NCBI RefSeq assembly: GCF_946222985.1
Contig: NZ_CAMIFY010000022.1
Span: 1-41,300, forward strand
Source of the DNA: an uncultured Corynebacterium sp.
GTDB taxonomy: Bacteria; Actinomycetota; Actinomycetes; Mycobacteriales; Mycobacteriaceae
Reading direction: 5' to 3'
Length of the DNA: 41,300 bases
The notes beneath the pieces are model-generated. The model was not told the DNA's origin. It was given only the letters and a program-made list of their open reading frames with translations, and made no database searches. How positions within the stretch are numbered: the first letter of the stretch is position 1; every line of letters begins with the position of its first letter. This document shows, piece by piece, positions 39,946 to 41,300 of this stretch. A program made the position numbers and the translations under genes.

Positions 39946-40884
39946 CTACTTCTTCTTCGCCCCGAACGCCCACGTGCCGCGGCGCGCGAAGACGGGAGCC
40001 GTCTTCTTCATCGCCGCGGTGCGTGCCCGGGCGGCGTTTTCGCTCAGCAGCAGCCGGGCCTGGTGGAACCGCTCGGCGCGGAACGTCGCCCGCGGCGAGC
40101 GCCACGCATCGTTGAACAGGGTCTTCGTCGCGGCGAGCTGATCGGGCGACCGGCCGGCGAGCTGGCGGAGGATGTCGCGGGCGCGGGAGCGGGCGTCGTC
40201 AAGCGAATCGACGGTTTCCATCGCCAACCCGACCTCGACGGCCGCGGTGCCCGACAGCTCCTCGCCGGTCATCGTCAACCAGCGGGCCTTCTCCGCGCCG
40301 ACGTGGTCGGCCAGCGTGCGCGCGCCCGACATGTCGGGGATCAGGCCCCATTTCGCCTCCAGCACCGACCAGCGGGCGTCGGCGACGGTGACGCGGAAAT
40401 CCGCTCCGAGCGCCAGCTGCACGCCGCCGCCGTAGCAATGGCCGTGGACCACCGCGATCACCGGCACGGGCAGGCGTCGCCACGCCCAGCACACCCGCTG
40501 GAACAGGTTCGTGCCGTCGCCGGCCAGGGGATTGGGCGTGAATGCGGCGAGAATGTCCGTCGGCTTCTTCAGCACCGACGCGAAATCCAGGCCCGCGCAG
40601 AACGACGCGCCTTCGCCCGCGAGGATGACCCCGCGCAGGTCGCGGTCGCGGTGCAGCGTCGCGGCGGCGTCGTCGAGCCCGCGCAGCATCGCCAGCGTCA
40701 GACCGTTGAGCTTGTCCGGCCGGTTGAGCGAGACCACCGCGATGCGGGCACCGTCGAGATCCTCGAACTCCACCGTGACCAGTTCGGCCCGCCCGGAGGT
40801 GGAGGCGTCGTTGTTGGTGGTGGCCGTGCCGGTGCTGGTCGTGCCGGTGGTGTTGCCGGCGCTGCCGGTGTCGCGGGTGCTCAT
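39946..40884 (-). CDS. enoyl-CoA hydratase/isomerase family protein (crotonase)
   Basis: 312 aa from ATG 40884. Oxyanion-hole segments ILAGEGASFCAGLDF near residue 90 and HGHCYGGGVQLALGADFRV near 152; a C-terminal LAATKTLFNDAW region follows. The usual catalytic Glu pair of hydratases is not clearly kept (EAKWGLIPDMSG), so isomerase or other crotonase chemistry is possible. The N-terminal 32 residues are Ser/Thr/Gly/Asn-rich. An upstream in-frame GTG lies in the arm of palindromic element copy 3 and is unlikely. Convergent with the allantoicase gene; relation to ureide use is not evident. Confidence 0.9.
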   Translation of the reverse strand: MSTRDTGSAGNTTGTTSTGTATTNNDASTSGRAELVTVEFEDLDGARIAVVSLNRPDKLNGLTLAMLRGLDDAAATLHRDRDLRGVILAGEGASFCAGLDFASVLKKPTDILAAFTPNPLAGDGTNLFQRVCWAWRRLPVPVIAVVHGHCYGGGVQLALGADFRVTVADARWSVLEAKWGLIPDMSGARTLADHVGAEKARWLTMTGEELSGTAAVEVGLAMETVDSLDDARSRARDILRQLAGRSPDQLAATKTLFNDAWRSPRATFRAERFHQARLLLSENAARARTAAMKKTAPVFARRGTWAFGAKKK

Positions 40885-40920
40885 GGGGCCACGGTATCCA
40901 GTCGCGGGCCGCGGGGTCGG

Positions 40921-41009
40921 GAGTTGGTGCACGAATCCTCCAGAACCCGTTTGTCGGGCGACAAAAGCCCAGGACGGTTTTCACTTCTGGAGGATTCATG
41001 CACTAACTC
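40921..41009 (-). repeat. palindromic element, copy 3
   Basis: 89 bp. Arms 40921-40945 and 40985-41009 match the other copies (23 of 25 complementary). The 39-base centre is shorter and, judged from the GTGAAAA and CGGG ends, lies in the opposite orientation. It begins 36 bases upstream of the crotonase start. Confidence 0.9.
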
Positions 41010-41114
41010 CACCGCCGGTCGCTGCGGGGGCCGCTCGTCGGTGGATCGGCGGGGTGGCGTGGCGGGGTGGCGGAGCGGCTGCCCGGGCCGCTCGCGGGGC
41101 CCATCGTGTCGTTT

Positions 41115-41182
41115 GATGCACCGTCCCGGAATCGCCCCACGACACCGCAGGTCGGCAGAGGTGCCTCGGGGGACGGTGCATC
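41115..41182. repeat. second type of palindrome, 13-bp arms
   Basis: GATGCACCGTCCC (41115-41127) and GGGACGGTGCATC (41170-41182) are perfect inverted arms around 42 bases. The right arm overlaps another hairpin, GTGCAT-CGAA-ATGCAC (41177-41192). No gene is seen in 41010-41300 on either strand. Confidence 0.75.
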
Positions 41183-41300
41183 GAAATGCACGATGCTTGA
41201 CGACGTCGCCGCACCGCGCGCCCGAGGCCCACCTCGCGCACCCGAAAATCGTTCCTCCCCGCACACGCGAATCCCGCCCCGCCCCAGCGCCCCTCACCCG

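Overview
The window (about 41 kb, high GC) reads as chromosome of a high-GC actinobacterium, most likely a Corynebacterium or close relative. This rests on an Lsr2-type silencer, DUF2871 and DUF6474 proteins, a TM0106-type nuclease, a Dyp peroxidase and a GlsB-type small membrane protein, several start codons placed right behind a -10 box (leaderless mRNAs), and a 5S rRNA end at the left edge. The genus is an inference.

Layout. 1-120: 3' end of 5S rRNA and the rrn terminator. 222-11566: housekeeping and membrane genes (membrane-anchored unknown, DUF2871, MacB-like ABC exporter, RNA pseudouridine synthase, luciferase-like oxidoreductase, universal stress protein, GlsB/YeaQ protein, TetR regulator, YidC insertase, Lsr2). 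11874-17435: Tat-exported PhoD, coiled-coil DUF6474 protein, TM0106 nuclease and Dyp peroxidase. 17523-28226: glucuronide catabolism on the minus strand (LacI regulator, uxaC, uxuB, uidA, a GPH sugar transporter fused to a cytidylate-kinase-like domain, manD, gluconokinase). 28525-30231: flavoprotein monooxygenase. 30594-39925: purine/ureide catabolism, with a minus-strand arm (OHCU decarboxylase, hydroxyisourate hydrolase, NCS2 permease) divergent from a five-gene plus-strand arm in which every junction is a 4-base ATGA overlap (racemase-superfamily protein, DUF6986 aldolase-like protein, NCS1 permease, allantoinase, allantoicase). 39946-40884: enoyl-CoA hydratase family protein.

How the genes work together. 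Glucuronides would enter through the GPH carrier, be cut by UidA to glucuronate, isomerised by UxaC to fructuronate, reduced by UxuB to mannonate and dehydrated by ManD to 2-keto-3-deoxygluconate (KDG). No KDG kinase or aldolase is in the window. Urate would enter through the NCS2 carrier; hydroxyisourate hydrolase and OHCU decarboxylase give allantoin, then allantoinase and allantoicase give ureidoglycolate. Neither a classical urate oxidase nor a classical ureidoglycolate lyase is visible.

Most interesting: (1) the transporter-kinase fusion; (2) the 'allantoin racemase' has Gly in place of the first catalytic Cys, the pattern of arylmalonate decarboxylase, and sits next to a DUF6986 aldolase-like gene of unknown function; (3) a family of three 89-103 bp palindromic elements with nearly identical 25-bp arms and a base-pair covariation; (4) several other palindromes and possible operators; (5) an unusual abundance of short (11-17 bp) tandem duplications in intergenic DNA, matched by low-complexity inserts in the ureide enzymes.
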